A stretch of DNA of 64,000 bases from Tetrapisispora phaffii CBS 4417 (Eukaryota; Ascomycota; Saccharomycetes; Saccharomycetales; Saccharomycetaceae). The stretch spans positions 1 to 64,000 of the forward strand of contig NC_016531.1 of assembly GCF_000236905.1 (NCBI RefSeq). The letters run 5' to 3'. The position numbers and the translations under genes were made by a program. A model generated the notes under the pieces. It worked only from the letters and a program-made list of their open reading frames with translations, made no database searches and was not told the origin of the DNA. Every line of letters starts with the position of its first letter. Positions within the stretch are counted from its first letter, which is position 1. Shown here piece by piece: positions 1 through 10,900 of this stretch.

Positions 1-275
1 ACTATCCTAACACCCATACCCCCACTATCCTAACACCCATACCCCCCCACTATCCTAACACCCATACCCCCCCACTACTATCCTAACACCCCATACCCCC
101 ACTATCCTAACACCCATACCCCCACTAACCTAACACCCATACCCCCACTATCCTACACCCATACCCCCCCACTATCCTAACACCCATACCCCCCACTAAT
201 CCTTAACACCCATACCCCCCACTATCCTAACACCCATACCCCCCACTACCTACTATCCTAACACCCATACCCCCC
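1..275. repeat. Telomeric repeat array, C-rich strand
   Basis: About 11 imperfect head-to-tail copies of a 23-31 bp unit, typically ACTATCCTAACACCCATACC followed by more C. The C run after CATA varies from five to seven and a few units carry short insertions or an ACC/ATC change. Every unit keeps ACACCCATAC or a one-base variant, which matches the core of the yeast Rap1 site. The array starts at base 1 and stops near 275, so the window begins at or very near a chromosome end, with the telomere G strand on the minus strand. Long telomere units of this kind are known in several Saccharomycetaceae and Candida species. Confidence 0.93.
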
Positions 276-691
276 ATACCTAACAGCTCTCATTACTCTT
301 AAATCCATCTTTACACCACACCCATCTGCTAATCTTAAACGGCCATAATATTCTTCATCTCCTCAACGTTTATCATCAATACTCTTTCCATCACCATCTA
401 TTCTTTCGCCTTCGTTTTCCCATCTAATCCATAACTTAACATTTATCTACCATCACCTGTCTTTCTCTCTTTTCTCTATCATGTTTATTCCTCCCCCCTT
501 CAACCCCCCCATTACCACCTCCACTCCTCAACTATAATCTCTTCTCACTAATTATTAAAAATAACATTATGCCTACTGTTACCCACAGCTTACCATGCGC
601 GCTCGCGCTGTGAAACTTGAAAAACAGGAAAACAGTCGGTCACCATTAACTGTTCTATGACATAAAAGACCAAAGGCTAAACGCAGTAACC
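276..691. repeat. Subtelomeric C/T-rich DNA, first copy of a larger repeat
   Basis: There is no gene here. Bases 276-600 are pyrimidine-rich. From about 598 (GCGCTCGCGCTGTGAAACTTG) the sequence resembles bases from 1570 onward and, weakly, 2165 onward, with similar GCGC...AAACTTGAAAAAC and CCATTAAC segments. This copy is interrupted by the solo LTR at 692. Confidence 0.6.
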
Positions 692-1039
692 TGTAGTTAA
701 TGGAAGAGCGCTAACAAAGTGTACATTGTGGAAATACGAGTAATGCCTGAATTCATATTTTGGCTATTGTAACCGACGTAAAACATTAAACCTTACTACT
801 TAAGTTATAGGTAGAAAAGATATGGGGTGTCATATAATTCTGTAGAAATGTGTTAACAAAATTATATTTACTCACTGCAAGACATAAATATATAAAAGGC
901 ATGTGTATCAATCATGACACATACATAATCTATATAATGAATATAGAAATAAGACAAGCAATTACAACTCGACTGATTGTATAAATTACTATTACAACAA
1001 CACTACTAGTAGTATGTCTTCCCAATTACTATCTCAACA
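692..1039 (+). mobile_element. Solo LTR of a Ty1/copia-type element with target duplication
   Basis: The 348-bp segment begins TGTAG and ends TCTCAACA, giving the usual TG...CA ends. The five bases before it (687-691, taacc) are repeated exactly after it (1040-1044, taacc), a 5-bp target duplication. A TATA-like stretch lies near 888. An ATG at 1014 opens MSSQLLSQH, which resembles the start of Ty1 Gag; in Ty1 the Gag start also lies just inside the 3' end of the LTR. The related subtelomeric copy near 1895-1925 reads gcagtaaccacaaccactc without interruption and so represents the empty site. No internal retrotransposon sequence is present, so this is a solo LTR left by recombination. Confidence 0.8.
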
Positions 1040-2537
1040 TAACCACAACCACTCACGTCGCTATCATGGTTGTGAACCTCAGCACATCCACCCATTGCCC
1101 CATCCCCATCCCCATCCACTCATCTATCACCATCCATCTAATCTTCAATTCATCTATTCAATCATTATCATCCATCCATCCATAATACTTCTCTTCATCA
1201 CATCCATCACCACCTGTCTAATCTATCATCCATCCTTTACCCTCACTACCACCATCACAATCATCACCATCGCAATCATCACCATCTAATCACATCAATC
1301 CACTACCCGTCACATCCATCTATATAATTCATCTATCTAGTCATATCCATCTATCAAATCACAATCAACCCCATCTATCATCACATCCATCTAACTAATC
1401 TACCATTCATCTATTCAATCATCACCATGTATCAATATGTCATTCTTCCCTTCACCATCATCACATATATCATCCATCCATTACCCCCACTACCATCATC
1501 ACATCCATCACAATCACTCTCCGTCCATCCATATCCTCTCGCCCATCCTCTCACCCGCCCTCCTCGCCTCCACTCCGCGCGCCAAACTTGAAAAACTCAA
1601 AAACACGCCCATCGCAAAACCCCGCCTAACACCATCAACCGCTAACAATTCCGACGGTTACACCCCATATCTATATGGCCCTCCTTGCCCGCCCGTCACC
1701 ACCCTCACCATCGCGATCGCTGTCCACTCGGCTCTCCGTCTCTCTGCTTACCCCGCCTTCCGTCACTTCTATCTCCCAACCATTAACACATCACATGATC
1801 AGACCCTCACCCCCCACATCCCATCATCACCGCGCTAACTATTCGTCACAATGCTCAATCAGTTCTTGGACACACGTAACTGACAACACAATTGCAGTAA
1901 CCACAACCACTCACGTCGCTACCATGTTTGTGAACCTCAGCACGTCCACCCATCGCCCCCATCCCCATCCCCATCTACTCATCTATCCATCCTCACATTC
2001 AATAATCACAACACACTCAACTCCCATGTCACTCCAAACCCATCACCTGCCATCCCACCATCATCTGCTCAACCATCTATCAACCATCTATCAACGTTCA
2101 ACAGCTACTATCGTTACCCGCCTCATCACTCTATTAAACAACACTGCCCATCTCCCAACCGCATCCACTCGCGCTCAGAACCTAAAAATTGAAAACCAAA
2201 TCAACGCGTCACATGACCGACATCTTATTGATCGTACATAATGATTCCCTACCTCACCACTTCATCCCTGCTCCATTCAGCACACATTCTGGCAAGATTA
2301 ACCATATTTTGCTCACTGTAATAACTGAACGCTATATATGTTAATAGACAGTGTTATTGACCACAAATGCCACTTGCACTCACTATTCTATTCATATTCA
2401 TTCTATATCATCCATCCATGATCTCATCTCTACCTCTCACAACTTCAAACGAATACTAGACTTCTTGCAATGAAGAGGATCTAGTTGCACTTATCAATAC
2501 CATACAATACCAAAATTCATAATTCTATGTTCAATCG
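1040..2537. repeat. Subtelomeric CCATC-rich degenerate repeats
   Basis: Low-complexity sequence dominated by CCATC, CATCA and CCCCATC words, strongly C over G on this strand. Bases 1041-1140 and 1901-1995 are direct repeats: both begin with accacaaccactcacgtcgct and run on into ccatccccatccccatc. Open frames here (for example 1014-1289, 1437-1838 and 1675-2241) are rich in His, Pro, Ser, Thr and Ile because of the repeat and are not credible genes. Confidence 0.7.
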
Positions 2538-2869
2538 TGTTGAGATAGTAACTGGGCGTACTGAGAAGACATAATACTATTAGTATTGTTGTAATAGTAA
2601 TTGGTACAATTAATCGAGTTGTAATTGCTTCTCTTATTTCGATATATAATTTATATAAAATTACATTTAGACTAAACATAAATGTATAAAATATGAAATC
2701 ATGTCCTATCTATATGATTTCATTAATTCCATTTCTGTGAGTACAATACGTGTTGAAATCTGAATTCAAGTATTACTCATATTTCAACATAAATTACTGA
2801 CTCTTAACAATGAATAATCAAATAAAATCTAATATACGACAATAATCAATTAAAATCTAATATACAACA
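2538..2869 (-). mobile_element. Degenerate solo LTR, Ty1/copia type, opposite orientation
   Basis: Read on the minus strand, the segment starts TGTTGTATATTAG and ends TCTCAACA. Near its 3' end an ATG opens MSSQYAQLLSQH, clearly related to the Gag start in the LTR at 692-1039. Other matching blocks include GAAGCAATTACAACTCG upstream of the ATG and GAGTAATNCYTGAATTCA nearer the 5' end. The length of about 332 bp fits a Ty1-type LTR. No target duplication is visible and the 5' end is uncertain; homology alone would also allow a start near 2789 on the minus strand. The 61-aa minus-strand frame at 2494-2679 is a by-product of this element. Confidence 0.6.
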
Positions 2870-3014
2870 ATTTTAAATTGTAAACATTAGCTTGTATAAT
2901 TATCATATGTTTATATATTAATCATTTTATATAAATCCTTACAGAGAATAGTACTGAATTACAAATTGAAGTATTACCCATTTTTCAACAGTTTAAAATA
3001 TTATGGATAGTAGA

Positions 3015-3752
3015 TTATGAAACCTCACATTGAGACCATGGTTGAATAGGTAGATATTGCTCATCAGGTGTCAATGATTCTTGATCAAATGGTTCATTGT
3101 CAAAACCCCTAAATCTTCCTGATGTCATTGTATCTTTAGCATTATTATTATAAATTTGATATTGATATGCATTGCCACTTTCATCGCCAAGATAGCAACT
3201 GACCTGGTGCACTAGCTGTCCCCAGTCATATTGCATGCTTAAAACACCATTTGCAACGTCAACATAGTCACCACTTGCTTCAATTCCACCGCTAGAAAAG
3301 TTCTCCATATTATAGCTTTCATCTCTTTTTGAAAAATTCGATGAGCCTTGTTCTGCATGACAAAATCTAGCATACCATCTAGAACTACTGAAGCTCATAG
3401 CAGACATCCTGTGAGCTACACCATCGGGCCTTAGCACGTAATGAACTGGGTAACCAGTTTGATCATTGCGAACTACAGATAAGTTAGATTGTAGAACAGT
3501 TAATGTAGGTAAGCCTGAAAGCTGTGCCATAGCCGCCGTAATATTTTGTACATTTAAAAGATATTCTGCTGCAAGCTCAGTATCTCGTTTCCGCCAGGCA
3601 TCATTGATTGATGATAACCATGCACGATCAGCACTATTAATATATTCGTAATTGAAAGCTGCCTTATTGACTGTTGCCATCGTACCAACTGCCGTAGCAA
3701 CACACCCGGTTACACATCCAGCTTNNNNNNNNNNNNNNNNNNNNNNNTGCAA
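3015..3752 (-). pseudogene. Broken or partial secreted-precursor-like ORF, possibly killer-toxin-like
   Basis: About 236 codons are readable from the gap at 3725-3747 to a TAA at 3015. The part next to the gap is an Ala/Gly/Cys-rich, weakly hydrophobic segment. The rest looks globular and includes a Lys-Arg pair, a possible Kex2 site, in the middle, followed by a C-terminal segment of about 100 residues with two cysteines. Upstream of the gap the same frame stays open to about 3842 but contains no ATG, so the 5' end is missing, frameshifted or misassembled. A precursor with hydrophobic segments and a Kex2 site near a telomere recalls chromosomal killer-toxin-like families, but I do not recognise a specific family. 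It could equally be another subtelomeric secreted protein. Confidence 0.4.
3725..3747. other. Assembly gap (23 N)
   Basis: A run of undetermined bases interrupts the minus-strand frame ending at 3015. The true gap length may differ from 23, so apparent frame continuity across it is not proof of an intact gene. Confidence 0.99.
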
Positions 3753-3960
3753 GTGCCTGCTTAATTCAACTCCCAGTTTGCTATAACAGGAAGCAGAAAG
3801 TATATATGTTCTTGAAGTTCGTTTACCTAAGCGGTATTTAAACTAAGTCGTGTAATTGGAATTCTGATGTTCGAATTAGGCTTACATTACTTCCAGAACC
3901 TGATTTCATGTGCATTGATATGCAATGACTAAGTCCACAAATACCCAGTAACAATATACT

Positions 3961-4230
3961 ATGTTTATATGGAAGTCGAGAAAAAGCCAAACAGAAGCAA
4001 AGGACCCACGTAAGTTTGATGTTTCTTTCACTGTTATAAAATGTGAAGCAATTAATGAGCTTTATGACAGTATAGTTATTGCGGGTGACGGAGATAGTTG
4101 GGACTCACCCTTGTATGAACAGTTAGAAGAACTGGCTGATTACACTAGACCCAATGCGCCTGCACTACTTGCAATAGGAAACGATGAAGTCAATACATTA
4201 TTATATCTCTTCACCCTTTGGAATGTCTAA
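3961..4230 (+). CDS. Unrecognised 89-aa ORF, possibly truncated by a frameshift
   Basis: An ATG opens an 89-codon frame with a mixed, protein-like composition: a basic N-terminus (MFIWKSRK), an alternating hydrophobic stretch, then an acidic segment with GDGDSWDSP and a hydrophobic end. I do not recognise it. It has no obvious signal peptide. From about 4184 another frame opens and runs into the gap at 4291, so the natural protein may be longer and the stop at 4230 may reflect a frameshift. It lies divergent to, and close to, the broken frame at 3015-3752. Whether the two are functionally linked cannot be said. Confidence 0.4.
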   Translation: MFIWKSRKSQTEAKDPRKFDVSFTVIKCEAINELYDSIVIAGDGDSWDSPLYEQLEELADYTRPNAPALLAIGNDEVNTLLYLFTLWNV

Positions 4231-4290
4231 ATGTAAAAATAATGTTTATGAGAGAAACTATAAAACTAAGAAAATAGATTTTGAAAAGAC

Positions 4291-4645
4291 NNNNNNNNNN
4301 NNNNNNNNNNNNNNNNNNNNNNNNNNNNNNNNNNNNNNNNNNNNNNNNNNNNNNNNNNNNNNNNNNNNNNNNNNNNNNNNNNNNNNNNNNNNNNNNNNNN
4401 NNNNNNNNNNNNNNNNNNNNNNNNNNNNNNNNNNNNNNNNNNNNNNNNNNNNNNNNNNNNNNNNNNNNNNNNNNNNNNNNNNNNNNNNNNNNNNNNNNNN
4501 NNNNNNNNNNNNNNNNNNNNNNNNNNNNNNNNNNNNNNNNNNNNNNNNNNNNNNNNNNNNNNNNNNNNNNNNNNNNNNNNNNNNNNNNNNNNNNNNNNNN
4601 NNNNNNNNNNNNNNNNNNNNNNNNNNNNNNNNNNNNNNNNNNNNN
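4291..4645. other. Assembly gap (355 N)
   Basis: A run of undetermined bases between the 89-aa ORF and the adhesin gene. Open frames spanning it are artefacts of the N run. Confidence 0.99.
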
Positions 4646-4912
4646 GATTTTCGTTTCAACCTGTCCCTACTAGAGAATCTTGCCATCTCCATTCTCCTCA
4701 GCTCTCTCTTCGTCTCCACTAAATATTAAAGCACCCCGATTCTTCGAAACCTTTACCACAGTCAACAAAATATATAATTCTTCTTGCATACATACATACA
4801 TTTAGATAACTATACTAATAAATAAATTTGAATGATATTAAAATATATAATTTTTAAACGAACTAAAAACACAAGAAATGATAAAAATAAATGCTAACTT
4901 GAAGATTGTCTA

Positions 4913-7900
4913 CTAAGCAATGACTGCCATTACAATTAAACCAACAAAGGCGAACATTGACGAGCTGTAAGTTCTAACGTTGGAACCCGCACCCTCGAAC
5001 GACACAGAAGCAGTTGGTAGGGATGAAGAGCCTGAATTAGTAGCTGGTAAAACAGAAGACGTGTTATCACTCTCTAAGTTTGGCGATTGAGATACAGTGT
5101 TAGAATCAGCTGAGTTGTTAGAATCAGCATTAGCAACAGTAGTTGGAGCAGGAATACTGACAGAGGCACTGTCAGAGTTCACTGGGCTAGTAGAACAGCC
5201 GACGCTTGGGTTACTATTGGAGTTGGATTCGACTCCGTTATTAGAAACAGTTCTAGACACAGTTTCAGTCTTGGAAACATTATCATCGCTCGATTCAGGA
5301 CAATATGTAGTGTATGTGGTTACTGTACCGCTAACAGTTTCTGTAACAGTAGTTAGACTGTGTGTGTCTGAAGAGGTTGACAATGCCGGAATACTTGAAG
5401 TGTACGCAGTATTGGAACCACTTATTGTAGTAGTTACCTTACTTGAACTTTGTATAGCAACGGTTTGAGTGGATGAAGTTTGATTACTATCATTGGTAGA
5501 TATTTTTGATGACGAAACCGATATCTCACTGCCCGCAGAGGTAGCAACTGTTGAGGCATGACTTTCGGTTGGATATGTAGAGCTCGTAAAAGAAACAACA
5601 GTAGTCGATTTGGACATTTGAGCACTTGATGAAGTAGACCCTCTGACCTTGGAAGTTGCATCAAATACACTGCCATTAATGGTAGTTCCACTTGTGTAAG
5701 CTACACACGACTCGTAATGGCTAGATGAAGCACTAACTGTTGGACTGCTGCTTGATGAGCTGGTAATTGAGGTTGAAATAGTACCGTCAGAAGGTGTTGA
5801 ATGACCATAGGAAGATTTGCTATAGTAGGTTGCCTCTGATGACACGATGACAGACATATACAATGATTTGCTTGAAGAAACTTCAATAGAAGTGGATCCA
5901 GTTAACAAAGAGCTCTCCGAGCTTATATTAGTCCAAGTCGATGCTACATCAGTCTTTGTCGAAGCAACTAACGAAATAGATGTACTTAGTGTACTAATAC
6001 CACTACCAGACATAGAATTATGTGACGACAAGGGCGACTCGACTGGGAAGGTGGTGGTGCCAGTGGTGACATTGCCTTCGGAGTCAGACGAGGTGTACGT
6101 GGAGGTGGTTAGTGAGGCTTCAGATGAGGTTTCAGATGATATTTCTGAGGAATTTTCAGTATATTGACTTGTTTGTAAGTTCGTTGTAGTCGATTCATTG
6201 GAATTAGTATCCTGAGAGATGGTGTCAGTTGAATTTGGAACATCTGACGTACGAAAAATATCGTTAACAGAATGATCGGAAGCAGAAAACTTAGCGGAAG
6301 ATTGTTCACCAGAGGATTCAGTGGCAGAAGAGTGTTCACTGGAGGATTCAACAGTTGAAGATTGTTCGCCAGAGAATTCGACACTTGAAGCATGTTCACC
6401 GGAGGATTCAGTGGCAGAAGAGTGTTCGCCAGAGGATTCAGCGGCAGAAGAATGTTCACTGGAAGTTTCTTCACTAGACGTTTCTTCAGTGAAGGTTTCT
6501 TGATATTCAGAAGTTGTTTCTCGATCTATGACGTTAACAAGATAAATCACTGCATTAGTTAAGAACCCGTCACTGCCATAATATGCGGACGAAATTGTCG
6601 ACAAAGTTTCACCATCTTCAAATGATGCTGTAATGAAAGTTGTAGATGTCAAGTTGTATTCTGGACCATACACATAATAGATAGTTTCTGTAATTTCATC
6701 TCCATCTTCATCAGTTAAAGTGACTGTTTGTATTGAAGTTGAGAGTGATTCAATAGACCAAGAAACATAAGTGCTCGAAGTTGATAATCTAATTGGCGTT
6801 TGTACAAAATAAACCGTACCAGTAGTAACATTCCCTTCTAAATCAGTAATTGTCGTAAAAGCTGTTGATAAAGTTTCAGTTGGACCAATGCCATAGGTAA
6901 AGCTAGTGCTAATAAATACAAGCTTTGGTGTATAAACATAATATATCGTTTCAGTAGTGGCATTGCCGTCTTTGGTGATAGTGGTAATCAGAGTAGAATA
7001 TGTGTAAGTTTCATCAGCATCCCATAATGTGTATTTAGTCGACGAACTGTTGAAGATTGGTGTGACGACAAAATATGTGTACTCAGTAGTTTCTTCCCCA
7101 TTACTAGCTGTATAAGTACTTGTTACGGTTGATAATGTAGAAGTGTAATCTATTGAACTAACAGGTTCATATGTTGTCATGAATGATTCTCTGATTGGGG
7201 TATTCACAAAATAAATGGTTTCAGTGTAAGTAAATCCGGCGCTATTCACAGAAGTGAGAATAGTTACAGACCATGTGGTTGTTTCTGAAAGTGTCGAAGC
7301 AGAATACGAGTGCTGGTAACGTTGGTTGAGGTGTTGCAACCATATAGACAATGATTGTAGATTCAAGGCCATCATCTCCAGTAGTAGTAACCTAGCAGTA
7401 GTATATGTTTCTATACTAAAATTTTGCCAACCAGTCGTTGTAGAAGTCGTAGTAATACGCCAAGGGGTATAAACAAAAAAGATTGTTTTTGTTGTTTCTT
7501 CTCCATCAGCTCCAGTAAAAGTAGTAATTTCTTCACTGTACGTTTCAGTGTTGGTTTGGATCCAAGGGTTATATGAAGTCGTAGATGTTAGACGTTCAGG
7601 AGTTTGCACCACGTATAAAGTATAAGCCCATCCACCATAGTAGTCTTCATTGTAACCATAGCTAGTTGTCGTTGTTGTCAAAATTGTTGAAGTATAGTCA
7701 CCAGCCAAAGGAATAAAAGATGTAAGTAACCCATCGCCTGGTGTTCTCACATAGTAAGTGGTCATGCTTGAAGAACCTGTGATAGTTGAGTGAAAATCAA
7801 TGTACGTACCGGTCCAGCTAGTCAAAACAGTTGTTTCGTGTGAATTAATCGGCCTAGCTAAATAGTAAATAGTTTCCGTTGTCAAGTATCCATCGGAACC

Positions 7901-10900
7901 CTTAACAGTAGTAGTAACTGTAGAAATGGTAGTCGTAAATGTACCAGTTGAAAATGGGAAGTATGCTGTCGTTATATCGTTACGGATAGGAGTGGTAATA
8001 TAATAGACGATCTCGGTCACCTCCTGTCCTAATACGTTAGTGCTCAAATAAGTCGAGGTGGAGTAAGTAACGTCTTCATCAACAGAACCCCAAGTTAATA
8101 TACTTGAAGTTGATTTACGATAAGCAGTTTCTATAATAATAACAGTGATTGTCCATTGTGCCAAAAAGTCATCGATATAACCCAAAGAAGTAAAAGACGA
8201 TGTCGATACTATTCTGTCGAAAGATCCTGTCCATCCAGTATAACTTGTAGAATAAGGAATTGATGGAGTAGCAACAATATAAACTGTAACAGTGTAAAGT
8301 AACATCGTCTGTATCGTACTAGTAGTCAAATAAGTCGAAACACTAGATGCAAACTTACTATCCCAGCTGGTGTAGGTAGTTAATTCGCCTATGTTTAATG
8401 GTAAATTGACATAATAGATAAGTTCGTAGTAGTAGCTGAGATCATTACCAATTCTCTCAGTTGTTGTACTAGTTGTATCACTTGTGGTGCCTGTAAATGT
8501 ACCTTGACTAAATTCTGTTCTAGTTAGGGTACTTGCTGGAGTCCACAATGTGTAAATAGTTACAGTAGTCTCATAACCATCATAACCTCTAGTCGATGTT
8601 ATGACATTAGCGAGTAAGATATAATCTGAATCCCAGGCGTTTGTGGTTGTTGTATAACCTGTTCTACGCAATGGAGTTTCTAAGTAAAATAATGAATAAC
8701 GCCAGAAACCAAAAATAATTAAATAAGAGAAACCCCAAGCATAAGTATAACCATCCTGGTAATATGTCGTATATGTTCCAGTCCAGTAAGTAGTTACCCA
8801 ATAACCGTCAGGTGTTGGGGTAGCGACATGATAGACTGTTTTTGTGGAAGTAAATCCATCATCGCCTGTAACAACATCAGTTCCAATAGAGTATGTATAG
8901 GTATAAAAGCCTGACCATGGTGCAGTAGTCGTTGTACTAAAAAGAGCGGTAGGAATAGCAATGAAATATGTGGTCTCAGTTGTTTCATTGCCACTATCAT
9001 CGGTGATCGTTCTGAAGATAGATATATAAGTAGAAGACAGGGTACCACGAAAGCTACTTTCTATTGTATAGCTAGAGGTACTATGGCGAACAGGTGTTTC
9101 GATGTAATAATATGTAATGGTACTGACATCGCCATTATCTAGCGTATAGGATGTTAGTACAGTACTTGCCATGATTGTATCAGAATGACTTCCCCAACTA
9201 GTGTAGGACACAGTTGAGCCGTAGTGTGAAATATGAAGAAAATAGTATGCCGTTGTGTAGGATGCAACTGGAAAACCAAGTATATATTGAGTAGAACTTG
9301 AAACAGTAGTGGAAAAGAAAGTAGTAAAACCACCAGTCCAAGCACTTGTAACAGTAACACCAGCCGCTCTCGATGTGTGGACCCAATAGACAGTACCAGG
9401 AGTAGCTAAGCCGTCCGCACCAGTTGTAATGAGGTGTTCTGTGGACCATGTAGTGGCAAAACTACCAGTCCAACCGTCATTTGTAGTTGTAGAAAGTAAT
9501 AGATTAGTTGGAACAGCAACATAATATGTGGTCTGCGTAGTTTCATTTCCTTCTGCATCAGTAATAGTGGTAAAGCTAGTATCGTAAGTTTGTGATGCAC
9601 CAGTAAAATTACTAGTCGTTCTATCAGTTTCTTGTGATACTCTCTGAGATGTTACGACGTAGTAAATGGTACTTGTTGTCACGTTTCCATCAGAATCAGT
9701 AACTGAGAATATCGAAGTAGAATATGTTGTGGTATATGAAAAGCTGCTATACGAAGTAGTGGTAGTTGTCCTGTTAAACGCTGGGATATGAATGTAGTAG
9801 TATGTTGTAGTGTATGTTTCAACAGGTACGATTAATACGTAACTAGTAGAATAAGAATAGCTAGTGGAGTAGAAAGGCGTGAACGTGCCTGACCATGTAC
9901 CGGTGATTGTAATACCAGCTGCTCTCGATGTGTGGACCCAATAAACAGTACCTGGAGTGGTAGATCCGTCAACACCAGTGGTCGTCACAAATTGTGTAGA
10001 CCATGTAGTCGCAACACCACCTGTCCAACCATCATTGGTAGTAGTGGACTTTAAATAGTTAGTAGGAACAGCAACATAGTATGTTGTTTGAGTAGTGGCA
10101 TTTCCACTAGCATCAGTGTAAGTGTTGATAACGGTTGTGTAAGTCCTAGTACTGCCACTATAATTTCTGGTAGTACTAGAGGTAGCGGTAGATTTACGTG
10201 TAGGGGTAGCAACGTAATATATGGTGCTGGTCGTCACGTTCCCATCAGAAGCAGTAACAGAGTAGATCGAGGTGGAATATGTACGGGTTACTGATTCTAC
10301 AGAAGCAGTTGTGGTAGTAGTTATCACGTTAAATGCTGGGATATGGATGTAGTAGTATGTTGTAGTGTATGTTGAGGTACCTACACCGATAATATCCCTA
10401 TCAATGCTATACGAAGTACTTGTGGAGTAGAATGTCGTGAACGTGCCTGAGCATGTACCGGTGATTGTAATACCAGCTGCTCTCGATGTGTGGACCCAAT
10501 AAATAGTACCCGGAGTAGCTAATCCATCGCCACCTGTAGTGGTCACAAATTGTGTAGACCATGTTATGGCGGAATTGCCAGTCCAACCGTCATTTGTCGT
10601 CGTGGAATGTAATAGATTGGTTGGAACAGCAACATAGTATGTGGTCTGTGTAGTTTCATTACCGGAAGCATCGGTTACAGTTTTGTAAGCTATGCTATAG
10701 GTTTCGGAACTACCGCTGAAATTACTGGTAGTTCTGTCCGTTTCAGTAGATCTATGAATTGGGGTAGCAACGTAATAAAGGGTGGTTTCAGTCAGAGCAC
10801 TATCATCTTGTAAATTGAAGTTAGAGTATGTGACTATACTAGCAACGGAGGAAGCAATGGTAGTAGTAGTTGTGGCAAAGAGCAGTCGTGTGTATAATTC

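Noticed and set aside
1014..2241. Three plus-strand frames of 91-188 codons
   Set aside because: They are produced by CCATC-type low-complexity repeats; the first begins only because the LTR carries a Gag-like ATG.
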